Shown: positions 24,172-31,960 of the stretch, piece after piece
Position numbering within the stretch: the stretch's first letter is position 1
Layout: each line of letters begins with the position of its first letter
NCBI GenBank assembly: GCA_963782605.1
Contig: CAWAKK010000001.1
Location: forward strand, 62,001 to 126,000
Direction of reading: 5' to 3'
Length of the DNA stretch: 64,000 nucleotides
From: JBDTSW01 sp963782605
Lineage (GTDB): Bacteria > Actinomycetota > Thermoleophilia > Solirubrobacterales > 70-9
Position numbers and translations under genes: made by a program
Notes under the pieces: model-generated
Told to the model about the DNA's origin: nothing
Databases searched by the model: none
What the model saw: only the letters and a program-made list of their open reading frames with translations

Positions 24172-24216
24172 GTCTCAACCTCCGTCGTTGCCGGGTTAGG
24201 GTCCCACCATCGACGC

Positions 24217-24483
24217 ATGAACGAACCCGCGCGCACACGATCCTGTCCGTCCGCCGAGTTCCCCATCCTTTCCGGCGTGTTCGAGGTTCACATCGAATGC
24301 TCGGGCCAGGACTGCACTGAGGAGCTCGAGATCGTGGTCGACGAGCTCAGCGAGCTCGACGGCCTCTCCTGCGACTGCGGGTATGGCTTCGTCCTGCTCT
24401 CCCTCGGCGAGGTCGAGCTGATCTCGCCTGCCACGGCTGAGGTCATCATCCTGCGGGACGACGATCTTGGCCTCGCCGCCTGA
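24217..24483 (+). CDS. Small cysteine-containing hypothetical protein, 88 aa
   Basis: The encoded core HIECSGQDCTEELEIVVDEL and LSCDCGYGFVLLSLGEVELI contains two CxxxxC/CxC cysteine groups that could form a small zinc site. The rest is acidic and beta-rich. The ATG at 24217 is the first in the codon-biased part of the frame; upstream, the frame is antisense to the DUF294 gene. Only 45 bases separate it from that divergent gene. No family recognised. Confidence 0.5.
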   Translation: MNEPARTRSCPSAEFPILSGVFEVHIECSGQDCTEELEIVVDELSELDGLSCDCGYGFVLLSLGEVELISPATAEVIILRDDDLGLAA

Positions 24484-24535
24484 CGCTGAATCGCAGCTCT
24501 CAAGGGGCAGGCCACCTGGCCGATATAAGTGAGGC

Positions 24536-24793
24536 ATGGAGATGCGCATTGAACGCGTCGTGCTCGAAACCGAGCAGCACTGGATCGTCGGCGACCTCCA
24601 CCTCCCGAAGGAGGGCTACCGCAGCCGGCTCTCCGACTATTTGAATCGAAGCGACGACCAGTTCGTTCCGCTCTCGAACGTCCAGCTCCGCTCGCTGAAT
24701 GGCGGGGGGCGCGAAGAGATGCGTGACTTTCTCGCCGTCGCGCGCAGCCACGTGACGCTCGCCTACCCGGCCGACGAGAACTCGGGCGCCTAG
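24536..24793 (+). CDS. Conserved small protein, DUF6812-like, 85 aa
   Basis: The sequence RIERVVLETEQHWIVGDLHL, EGYRSRLSDYLNR and FVPLSNVQL follows a pattern I recognise from small actinobacterial proteins grouped as DUF6812. The function is unknown. It is soluble and beta-rich. An in-frame ATG at 24542 is better spaced from GTGAGG and may be the true start. The gene ends in a terminator hairpin with its TAG in the loop. Confidence 0.65.
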   Translation: MEMRIERVVLETEQHWIVGDLHLPKEGYRSRLSDYLNRSDDQFVPLSNVQLRSLNGGGREEMRDFLAVARSHVTLAYPADENSGA

Positions 24794-24807
24794 GGCGCCC
24801 ACCTTTT
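24784..24807. terminator. Intrinsic terminator between convergent genes
   Basis: GGGCGCC at 24784-24790 and GGCGCCC at 24794-24800 form a perfect 7-bp stem around the loop TAG, which is the stop codon of the upstream gene. ACCTTTTCC follows. It separates the DUF6812-like gene from the convergent delta-1-pyrroline-5-carboxylate dehydrogenase gene. Confidence 0.65.
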
Positions 24808-24811
24808 CCGT

Positions 24812-26392
24812 CTAGTCCATCACGAGGCCGTGGCGCATCGTGTCCTCGGTCACGACGCGCGGCTCCGTGAACTGAAGGAGATAGTCGGGCCCGCCGGCCT
24901 TCGAGCCGACGCCCGAGAGCCGATTGCCACCGAAGGGCTGGCGGCCCACCATCGCCCCTGTGATGTGCCGGTTGACATAGAGGTTGCCCACGGGCAGCCG
25001 CCGGGCGGCGTTCGCCACCGTCTTGGGATCGCGTGAGAACAGGCCCGCGGTCAGCGCGACGGGAAGCGCCTCGACGATCGCCATGGCGGCCTCGGCGTCG
25101 GGCACCCGCTCGATCGAGAGCACGGGCCCGAAGATCTCATCGGCGAGGACCGGGGAGTCCTCCGGCAGGTCCGAGACGACTACGGGAGGACAGAACCAGC
25201 CCTCATCCGGCACGGTGGCCCCGCCGGCAACCACGGTTCCCTGCGAGGCGCCGAGCGACGCATACCGGTCGACGCGCTCCTTCGCCTCGCGCTCGATGAC
25301 CGGCGGCACATCGACCCCGAAGCGCTCGGCCTGTCCCACCTCGAGCGCCTCCACTGCCCCCGCGACCCGCTCGAGGAGCGAATCGGCCACCTCCTCGTGG
25401 GCGAGCACGCGGGCACACGCGGAGCACTTCTGGCCCGCGTATGCGAAGGCCGAGCGGACGATCGCGGGGACCGCGTCGTCGAGGTCGGCGTCGCCGTCGA
25501 CAATGATGCAGTTCTTGCCGCCCATCTCGGCCACGACCCGCTTTACGTGCCGTTGCCCCGATTGGAGCTCGGCGGCGCTTTTTACGATCTCGAGGCCAAC
25601 GGCGGCCGAGCCGGTGAATGCGATTACCTGCACGGCGGGATGGCGAACCAGCTGCGCGCCGGCCTCCCCCAGCCCCGGCAGCAGGGCAAGCGCGTCCTTT
25701 GGAACGCCGGCCTCGTGCATGGCGTCGACGAGGGCGAGCGCGCATCCCGGCGACTGCTCGGCGGGCTTTAGGACCACCGCGTTTCCGGCGGCGAGAGCAG
25801 CGGAGGTCATCCCTGTGGGGATCGCCAGCGGGAAGTTCCAGGGAGCGATCACCGCGACGACTCCGCGCGCCGCGTAGCCCATCCGATTGCGCTCGCCCGG
25901 CACCTGCAGGAGCTCGGGCCCCGCCGCCAGGCGGACGGCCTCCCGCCTGTAGTACTCGACGAAGTCGATCGCCTCACAGACGTCGGCGTCGGCCTCCTCC
26001 CACGGCTTGGCGCACTCACGCACCTCCAGAGCGGCAAGCTCCAAACGCCGGTCGCGGAGGATGCCGGCTGCTCGGCCCAGAACCTCCGCTCTTAGGTCTG
26101 CCTCAATCGATTCCCACTCCCTCGCGCCATCGACGGCTATCTCGACCGCCTTGGCCACGTCCTCAGGCGCCGCGATCCCCGCGGTTGCGACGAGCCGGTC
26201 CGGAGCGCCGGGGTCGGTCGAGTCGATTCCCTCCGTCGCGCCGTCGCGCCCGCCCACCCGAACAGGCACCTCGATCGGGAGCTTTCCGTCGAGAGCGCTG
26301 AGGGCAGCTTCCAGGGCTGCGCGGTTGGGCTCGCGGCGCAGCTCCAGGGTCGGCTCGTTAGAGAACGACGGGATGCCGGGCGCTTCGCTCAC
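24812..26392 (-). CDS. L-glutamate gamma-semialdehyde (delta-1-pyrroline-5-carboxylate) dehydrogenase
   Basis: A 526-residue NAD-dependent aldehyde dehydrogenase. The NAD site IAPWNFPLAIPTGMTSAALA, the glycine motif VIAFTGSAAVGLEI, the general-base glutamate VAEMGGKNCIIVD and the nucleophile region AYAGQKCSACARVLAHE (near residue 320) are all present. The order and flanks match the P5C dehydrogenase half of PutA. It oxidises glutamate semialdehyde to glutamate in proline breakdown. The GTG start overlaps the proline dehydrogenase stop (GTGA), so the two half-enzymes are made together, which may allow substrate handover. Confidence 0.92.
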   Translation of the reverse strand: MSEAPGIPSFSNEPTLELRREPNRAALEAALSALDGKLPIEVPVRVGGRDGATEGIDSTDPGAPDRLVATAGIAAPEDVAKAVEIAVDGAREWESIEADLRAEVLGRAAGILRDRRLELAALEVRECAKPWEEADADVCEAIDFVEYYRREAVRLAAGPELLQVPGERNRMGYAARGVVAVIAPWNFPLAIPTGMTSAALAAGNAVVLKPAEQSPGCALALVDAMHEAGVPKDALALLPGLGEAGAQLVRHPAVQVIAFTGSAAVGLEIVKSAAELQSGQRHVKRVVAEMGGKNCIIVDGDADLDDAVPAIVRSAFAYAGQKCSACARVLAHEEVADSLLERVAGAVEALEVGQAERFGVDVPPVIEREAKERVDRYASLGASQGTVVAGGATVPDEGWFCPPVVVSDLPEDSPVLADEIFGPVLSIERVPDAEAAMAIVEALPVALTAGLFSRDPKTVANAARRLPVGNLYVNRHITGAMVGRQPFGGNRLSGVGSKAGGPDYLLQFTEPRVVTEDTMRHGLVMD

Positions 26393-27753
26393 GGCGCCGC
26401 GAGAAGCTCCGACAGCGGAGCGCCCTCGGACTGCGCCAGGAGGAACGACTCGTTGGAGGTGTTCTCCAGGAGGCGCCGGACCAGGTAGGCCATCCCTTCG
26501 ACCAGGTCCCCGACCGGGCAGTAGACGCGCACCCGCAGGTCGCGCTCCGCCAGGGTCGCGGCGAGCTCGTCGCCCAGCCCGCGCAGAGTCTGGATCTCGA
26601 TCCCGGTCTCCCCCAAGCCGGTGAGGCGCGCGTACGCGATCGCGTGCGAGACGGATCGGAGGTTGTGCGAGCCGATCGCGACGCGCACGGCATCCGCGTT
26701 CTCGATCAGGCGGCGCGTCAGCTCTTCGAAGTTGCGGTCGCATTCGGCCTTGTCGGTGAAGACGGGCGCAGACCAGCCGTGCTGAGAGGCCTCCACGACC
26801 TCGCGATCCCAGTAGGCGCCCTTCACCAGCCGGATCGTCGGCGGGACCTCGTGGTCGGAGTCGCGTGCCCACTCGAGGATGCGGTCGAGCTGCTGTGGGG
26901 ACTCCCGCAGGTAGGCCTGAAGCACGAGCCCGGCCGAGGGGCCATGCTCGAACTCTGGCTCGGCGAGCAGCTCGAGCACCAGTCCGAGTGTGGTCTCGAG
27001 GCTGTCCAGATCCTCCATGTCGATATGCAGGTGGGCGCCAAGCTCGCCCGCGTGCACCAGGAGCGGTCGCACCCGCCGAGCGGCATCCTCGAGGCCCACC
27101 CTGGGCGCCTCCGGGTGCACGCGCGGGGTCAGGGCCGAGACCTTGATCGACAGGTTCGCCCGCGGCACCGCGCCGTGAGCGTCTCGCTCCAGGTGCCCGT
27201 GCGCTGGCCAATCGCGGGATTGCTCCGCGAGCGCGTCAAGGGTTTCCGCGCACCTGGTCGCGTACCGGTCGGCCTCCGCCGCAGTCACGGTGGCCTCCCC
27301 CAAGAGGTCGAGCGACGACGCCATGCCCGCGTCCCACATCCGGCGCAGCTCGCGCCGGGCCTCGTGAGGGCTCTCCCCGACGATGAAGCGCTTGGCCATG
27401 TGGCGGACGCCCGCCGCGCTCGCCGCGCCCAGCGCAACCCGGCCGGGCTTGGTGTGCGCGGCGCGCATGGCCGCCTCGAGCGAGGGCGGCGCGTCGGGCA
27501 CCTCATCGAGAAAGCTGGCGAGGTGCGCACCGAGATCGTCGAGCGAGTTGCACGCCGGCGTCACATCCACGAGCCGAAACAGGGCGGCTCGCAGCTCACG
27601 ATCGCTCGCGGCGAGCTCCATCGCCTTGCGGTCCACGGCATCGAGGGGACCGCCGGAACGGGGGTGCGTCGCCGGCTCCAGGTCGCTCCCGACCTTGAGG
27701 ATCTCCTCCTCCAAGCGGTCGCGACTTATGCCCGGGTGCGAGCCGACGGTCAC
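26389..27753 (-). CDS. Proline dehydrogenase
   Basis: A 454-residue protein corresponding to the FAD-dependent barrel of PutA. Landmarks are IVGESPHEARRELRRMWDAG, NLSIKVSALTPRVHPEAP, HLHIDMEDLDSLETTL, VLQAYLRESPQQL, RLVKGAYWDREVV, AIGSHNLRSV and the C-terminal VYCPVGDLVEGMAYLVRRLL with LENTSNESFL, which carries flavin- and substrate-binding arginines. It oxidises proline to delta-1-pyrroline-5-carboxylate. The N-terminal 60 residues are longer than in the shortest bacterial enzymes. It is the first gene of the put pair, and no PutA-type DNA-binding domain is fused. Confidence 0.92.
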   Translation of the reverse strand: MTVGSHPGISRDRLEEEILKVGSDLEPATHPRSGGPLDAVDRKAMELAASDRELRAALFRLVDVTPACNSLDDLGAHLASFLDEVPDAPPSLEAAMRAAHTKPGRVALGAASAAGVRHMAKRFIVGESPHEARRELRRMWDAGMASSLDLLGEATVTAAEADRYATRCAETLDALAEQSRDWPAHGHLERDAHGAVPRANLSIKVSALTPRVHPEAPRVGLEDAARRVRPLLVHAGELGAHLHIDMEDLDSLETTLGLVLELLAEPEFEHGPSAGLVLQAYLRESPQQLDRILEWARDSDHEVPPTIRLVKGAYWDREVVEASQHGWSAPVFTDKAECDRNFEELTRRLIENADAVRVAIGSHNLRSVSHAIAYARLTGLGETGIEIQTLRGLGDELAATLAERDLRVRVYCPVGDLVEGMAYLVRRLLENTSNESFLLAQSEGAPLSELLAAP

Positions 27754-27773
27754 GCCACCACGCTACCCGCCTG

Positions 27774-27794
27774 GGCGCCGGCGCAGCCGGCGCC
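27774..27794. promoter_or_regulatory. Perfect 9-bp GC hairpin upstream of proline dehydrogenase
   Basis: GGCGCCGGC and GCCGGCGCC form a perfect stem around GCA, between the end of the alcohol dehydrogenase gene and the start of the proline dehydrogenase gene on the same strand. There is no T-run in either direction. It could end the upstream transcript, protect RNA or serve as an operator. Confidence 0.4.
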
Positions 27795-27806
27795 TGGTTC
27801 GCGCCG

Positions 27807-28841
27807 TCACGGCGCCAGCACGATCTTGAGCGCCTCCCGGCGGTCGTAGATCTCGTACGCCTCGGGCGCGTCGTCGAGGCTCATCCGGTGCGTGACGAGC
27901 GGTGCCGGGTCAAGCGTTCCGTCAGCGAGCGCCGCGAGGACCGGATCGAGGTGCTTGATCACGTTGGCGTGGCCGGTCTTGAGCGTCAGGGCCTTGATCC
28001 AGACGATCCCCATTTGGAGCTCGATCGGCTCCGCGTAAACCCCCGTCACCGAGATGATTCCCGCCTTGCGGGCAAGGCGGCAGGCCAGGCCCAGCGCGTC
28101 GGGATGGCCAACCGCCTCGACGACCGCATCGGCCCCTCTCCCCTCGGTGCGCTCCTTCACAGTCCCACGCGGGTCGTCGTCGGTGAGGTGCACCGCGCTC
28201 GCGCCAAAGGACTCAGCCATGCGCAGGCGCTGGTCGACCGAGTCGATCGCGAACACCTGCGCGGCGCCGGCGGCCTTCGCCGCCTGCACGGCGCAGAGCC
28301 CAACGGGTCCCAGGCCTACCACCGCGACCGAGTTGCCCTGTTCGACCCCCGTCTCCACGACCGCGTGATAGCCCGTGCCCATCACGTCTCCGGCGAAGAG
28401 CGCGACCTCGTCCGGGACGTTTTCAGGCACGCGGCGCAGGGTCAGATCGGCGTTCGGCACCAGTAGGAGCTCGGCTTGGGCGCCCTGGAGCGCGCCCAGT
28501 CTCGCCCCGTGGCCGAAGACGCGTCCGTGATCGCACTTGTGAAAGTCACCGCGCCCGCAGAAGAAGCACTCTCCGCACGCGGTGCAGTACGTGCCCAGCA
28601 CGCGGTCCCCCACGGCCAAAGACGCCACTCCCACGCCCGTCGCCACCACCTCGCCGACGAACTCGTGACCGATTACGAAGCCCGGTTCGATCGCGACCCG
28701 GCCGTGGTAGATGTGCAGGTCCGAGCCGCAGATGCCGGTCGCCGCAACCCGGATGATCGCGTCGCGACCGTCGGCCAGCTCGGGGTCGGGCCGCTCGTCA
28801 ACCCGCACCTCTCCGGGCGCCTGGAAAGTGACCGCACGCAT
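27807..28841 (-). CDS. Zinc-dependent alcohol dehydrogenase (MDR family)
   Basis: A 344-residue medium-chain dehydrogenase. The catalytic-zinc site is GICGSDLHIYHG with GHEFVGEV. The structural-zinc loop is YCTACGECFFCGRGDFHKC, and the NAD fold is VAVVGLGPVGLCAVQAAKA followed by VFAIDSVDQRLRMAE. Members include formaldehyde, sorbitol and threonine dehydrogenases. The FHKCDHG and FGHGARLGALQGAQAE stretch is most like the formaldehyde-dehydrogenase-like group, but the substrate is not certain. It is upstream of the put genes on the same strand, separated by a hairpin. Confidence 0.88.
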   Translation of the reverse strand: MRAVTFQAPGEVRVDERPDPELADGRDAIIRVAATGICGSDLHIYHGRVAIEPGFVIGHEFVGEVVATGVGVASLAVGDRVLGTYCTACGECFFCGRGDFHKCDHGRVFGHGARLGALQGAQAELLLVPNADLTLRRVPENVPDEVALFAGDVMGTGYHAVVETGVEQGNSVAVVGLGPVGLCAVQAAKAAGAAQVFAIDSVDQRLRMAESFGASAVHLTDDDPRGTVKERTEGRGADAVVEAVGHPDALGLACRLARKAGIISVTGVYAEPIELQMGIVWIKALTLKTGHANVIKHLDPVLAALADGTLDPAPLVTHRMSLDDAPEAYEIYDRREALKIVLAP

Positions 28842-28917
28842 GCCCGGCCACTCTAGATGCCATCCCCAAGGCTCTCACCTGGGAGGCCCACTTGACCACC
28901 TCGGTAGCTTCGAAGGC

Positions 28918-29205
28918 ATGAGCGAGGTCTGCACGCACCTGGACCAGATCAGGATTACGCCGCCCGAGCAGGTGGAGGGCTGCGAGGAGTGCCTGCGCAC
29001 CGGCGGCACCTGGATGCACCTGCGCACCTGCCTCGCCTGCGGCCACGTCGGCTGCTGCGACTCCTCCCCCAACCGCCATGCCAGCGTCCACGCCCGGGAG
29101 GCTGAGCACCCCGTAATCAGCTCAGCGGAGCCCGGTGAGGACTGGTGTTGGTGCTACGTGGACCAGGTCGCCTTCGAGGTCGATTTCGACGAGGAGGCGA
29201 GATGA
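28918..29205 (+). CDS. UBP-type zinc-finger domain protein
   Basis: A 95-residue protein with the ZnF-UBP pattern: C-x-H (VCTHLDQI), CEECLRTGGTWMHLRTCLAC, GHVGCCDSSPNRHASVHARE and the closing HPVISSAEPGEDWCWCYVD. About eight cysteines and four histidines bind zinc. In eukaryotes the fold binds ubiquitin C-termini. Stand-alone bacterial versions are common in actinobacteria and of unknown function. It is the first gene of a tightly overlapping run with YceI and an SDR protein. Confidence 0.88.
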   Translation: MSEVCTHLDQIRITPPEQVEGCEECLRTGGTWMHLRTCLACGHVGCCDSSPNRHASVHAREAEHPVISSAEPGEDWCWCYVDQVAFEVDFDEEAR

Positions 29206-29801
29206 GGCGATGGTCGTTCGAGCCGGGCCACACCGGAATCCAGTTCACGGCGCGGCACATGATGGTCACGCGTGTGCGCGGGCACTTCAAGGACATCAAC
29301 GGCGCGGTGGAGTTCGACCTCGACGACTGCCTGGGCTCGACCTTCGAGGGCAGAGCCGAGACCGAGAAGCTCTGGACGGGAGAGCCCGAGCGCGACGCAC
29401 ACCTGAGAAGCGCTGACTTCTTCGACGTCGAGAATCACCCGCTGATCGAGTTCACGGGCAGGATCACAGAGCGAGTCGGCGAGCGTCACTTCCAGGGCCT
29501 CTCGACGGTCACGATCCGCGGCAACTCGGTCGAGGTCCCCCTCGCCATCGACTACCTGGGCGAGTGGACCACGCCCTACTGGGAGGGCGACGAGAACAAG
29601 GGTGAGATGACCCGCATCGGCTTCGCCTTGGACACGAGGGTCAATCGGCATGACTTCGGCGTCTCCTGGAACGACGAGATCCCTGGCGGCGGCGTCGTGG
29701 TCTCGAACGAGGTGAGGCTGCACATCGACGTCGAGGCGATCCTCGACGACGACCTGCGCAAGGTGGGGCTGGAGTCGGCGGTATACGCTCCGGGCGCGTG
29801 A
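29202..29801 (+). CDS. YceI-family lipocalin-like protein
   Basis: A 199-residue protein matching YceI: RRWSFEPGHTGIQFTARHMM, VRGHFKDINGAVEFD, ERDAHLRSADFFDVENHP, the sheet VEVPLAIDYLGEW and the end VSNEVRLHIDVEAIL. The fold is a beta barrel that binds isoprenoid or amphiphilic molecules. There is no signal peptide, so it should be cytoplasmic. The ATG at 29202 overlaps the zinc-finger gene stop and has GAGGAGG upstream. Its own stop overlaps the SDR start. Confidence 0.9.
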   Translation: MRRWSFEPGHTGIQFTARHMMVTRVRGHFKDINGAVEFDLDDCLGSTFEGRAETEKLWTGEPERDAHLRSADFFDVENHPLIEFTGRITERVGERHFQGLSTVTIRGNSVEVPLAIDYLGEWTTPYWEGDENKGEMTRIGFALDTRVNRHDFGVSWNDEIPGGGVVVSNEVRLHIDVEAILDDDLRKVGLESAVYAPGA

Positions 29802-30653
29802 GCGAGCCGTCCAAGACCGTCCTCATCACCGGCTGCTCGTCCGGGATCGGGCATGCGACGGCCCTGCGTCTCGCCGGGAATGGCTTCAGCGTTTATGCCA
29901 CCGCGCGCCGGCCTGAGACGCTCGGGGAGCTGGAGGCCGCGGGCTGCAAGACGCTCGCCCTGGATGTCAGCGATGAGCGCCTCGATGCAGGCAGCGGTGG
30001 CGGCCGTCGAAGACGACGAGGGCTATGTGGGATCGCTGGTCAACAACGCGGGCTACAGCCAGTCGGGGGCGATCGAGTCAGTCGAGCTTGACTCCGTCCG
30101 TCGTCAGTTCGAGACGAACGTATTCGGCCTCATCCGCATGAGCCAGCTTGTCCTTCCCGGCATGCGCAAGGCCGGCTGGGGGCGGATCGTGAACATCTCG
30201 TCGATGGGCGGGCGGCTCACCTTTCCCGGCGGCGGCATCTACCACGCGACCAAGCACGCGGTCGAGGCGATCTCCGACGCCATGCGGTTCGAGGTGCGCG
30301 GCTTCGGCATCGCTGTCGTCTGTATCGAGCCGGGCCTGATCAAGACGCGCTTCGGCGACACCGCCGTCGACACGATCGCTGAGGGAACGGACTCCGAGGG
30401 CCCGTACGCGGAGTTCAATGCCGAGGTCGCGAAGATGACTGCCGGCGCCTACGAGGAGGGTGGCCTGGCCAGGCTGGGCGGCGGACCTGAGGCGGTCGCG
30501 GAGAAGATCGAGCGGGCAATCGCGGCCAAGCGCCCGCGCGCTCGCTACCGCGTGACGCCCTCAGCCACGGTCGCGATCACGCAGCGCCGGCTGGCCCCGG
30601 ACCGTGTCTGGGACGCGATCATGCGCACGCAGTTCCGCACGCCTGGGGCGTGA
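29798..30653 (+). CDS. Short-chain dehydrogenase/reductase (one frameshift)
   Basis: A classical SDR. The cofactor motif is TVLITGCSSGIGHATALRL, followed by the NNAG motif in VNNAGYSQSGAIE, the catalytic serine in IVNISSMGGRL and the YxxxK pair in YHATKHAVEAISDAM. The VYATARRPETLGELEAAGC region suggests an NADPH-type enzyme. The frame shifts near 29985, after DVSDE. The second frame carries on at MQAAVAAVEDDEG, and one missing base restores a full length of about 284 residues. The GTG start overlaps the yceI stop. Substrate unknown. Confidence 0.85.
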
Positions 30654-30660
30654 TGCACAC

Positions 30661-30680
30661 GCCGCCGGCGGCCTCTTTTT
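30661..30680 (+). terminator. Intrinsic terminator-like element after the SDR gene
   Basis: GCCG and CGGC pair in GCCGCCGGCGGC with a 4-base loop, followed by CTC and five T. It lies a few bases after the SDR stop and before the first ABC operon. The stem is short, so strength is uncertain. Confidence 0.5.
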
Positions 30681-30797
30681 AGTTAGATTGCTCCCCAACC
30701 TGGGGTAGGGAGAGAGTTGAGCGCACCACCCTCGTTCAAACCGACCGCCATGGATGCGGCCGATCGGCGGGCGTGAGCCTCGTAGAAGGAGCGGACC

Positions 30798-31904
30798 ACG
30801 TCCACGTCAGGATTCCGGGAGGATCATCCAGAACCAGTCGGCGGCTCAGCGGAGCTGGCCGACTTCGATGTCCCCGCAATCGCGCGCTCGCCCTGGCAGC
30901 TCTTCTGGCTGCGCTTCCGCGACGACAAGCTCGCCCTGGCGTCGCTGGTGTTCCTTGTCCTCCTCGTCTTGATGGCGATCTTCGCGCCCCTCGTCACCGA
31001 CCTCCTGGGCGCGCCGGCTCCGGACGAGCGCGATACGGACGCCCTCGATCCCGTCTTCGCCACCCCGACGGGGCCCAGCGCCGAGCACCCCTTCGGCATC
31101 GATCAGCTCGGGCAGGACGTTCTCTCGCAAACGATCTACGGCGCGCGCGTGTCGCTGATCGTCGCCTTCGCCTCCACCGCGCTCGCGACCATCGCCGGGA
31201 TCGTCGCCGGCCTCCTCGCCGGATTCTTCGGCGGCTGGACCGACAGCCTCATCTCTCGCTTCATCGACGTGCTGCTCGCGATCCCCTACCTGCTGCTGGC
31301 CACGGGCCTGGCGGCCGCCTGCACCCTCGGTCAGACCTCGGGCGGCGGTGGCGGCGGCTGCCTCGGCGGCCTGATCCAGCCGGGCATCGGGGTCGTGATC
31401 TTCGTGATCTCGATTACGAGCTGGACCTACATGGCGCGCATCGTCCGCGGGCAGACGCTCTCGCTGCGCGAGAAGGAGTTCGTCGAGGCGTCCCGGTCTT
31501 TGGGCGCCTCGAACACACGGATCGTCTTTCGCGAGATCCTGCCGAACCTGACCGCGCCGATCATCGTCTACGCCTCGATCCTGATTCCGCAGGTGATCCT
31601 CTACGAGGCGGCCCTGTCGTTCCTGGGCGTCGGCGTCACCGATCAGCCGAGCTGGGGCCAGATGATCTCGGACGCAACTCCTAACTTCAGCACTGCGTGG
31701 TGGTACATGCTCTTCCCCGGGCTGGCGCTGCTCTTCACCGTGCTGGCTTTCAACATCATCGGGGACGCCCTCCAGGACTCGCTCAACCCGCGCACGAAGT
31801 CCACCCGCGCCAAGAAGAAGAAGGACAAGGAAGACGAGGAGAGCTTCAGGGCCATGGGCGCCGAGATCGACGCCGCCGGCGGATCCCCGGCCAAGGCCGG
31901 ATGA
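30798..31904 (+). CDS. dppC: Peptide-type ABC transporter permease (DppC/OppC), start codon uncertain
   Basis: A binding-protein-dependent permease with about six helices. The DppC-type N-terminal region is SPWQLFWLRFRDDKLALASL, and EAA-loop residues read EFVEASRSLGASNTRIVFRE. A lysine-rich tail (RAKKKKDKEDEE) ends it. The frame is open from 30786 but contains no ATG, GTG or TTG before 30948, which would delete the first cytoplasmic segment and part of helix 1. GAAGGAG at 30785-30791 is ideally spaced from an ACG at 30798, so the start is either ACG or an ATG miscalled as ACG. First gene of ABC operon 1. Confidence 0.82.
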   Translation, partial: TSTSGFREDHPEPVGGSAELADFDVPAIARSPWQLFWLRFRDDKLALASLVFLVLLVLMAIFAPLVTDLLGAPAPDERDTDALDPVFATPTGPSAEHPFGIDQLGQDVLSQTIYGARVSLIVAFASTALATIAGIVAGLLAGFFGGWTDSLISRFIDVLLAIPYLLLATGLAAACTLGQTSGGGGGGCLGGLIQPGIGVVIFVISITSWTYMARIVRGQTLSLREKEFVEASRSLGASNTRIVFREILPNLTAPIIVYASILIPQVILYEAALSFLGVGVTDQPSWGQMISDATPNFSTAWWYMLFPGLALLFTVLAFNIIGDALQDSLNPRTKSTRAKKKKDKEDEESFRAMGAEIDAAGGSPAKAG

Positions 31905-31960
31905 GAACGAACGTACTTATGCAATCTGCACTGTCAACAACAGAATCGAAAGGAAGGACC

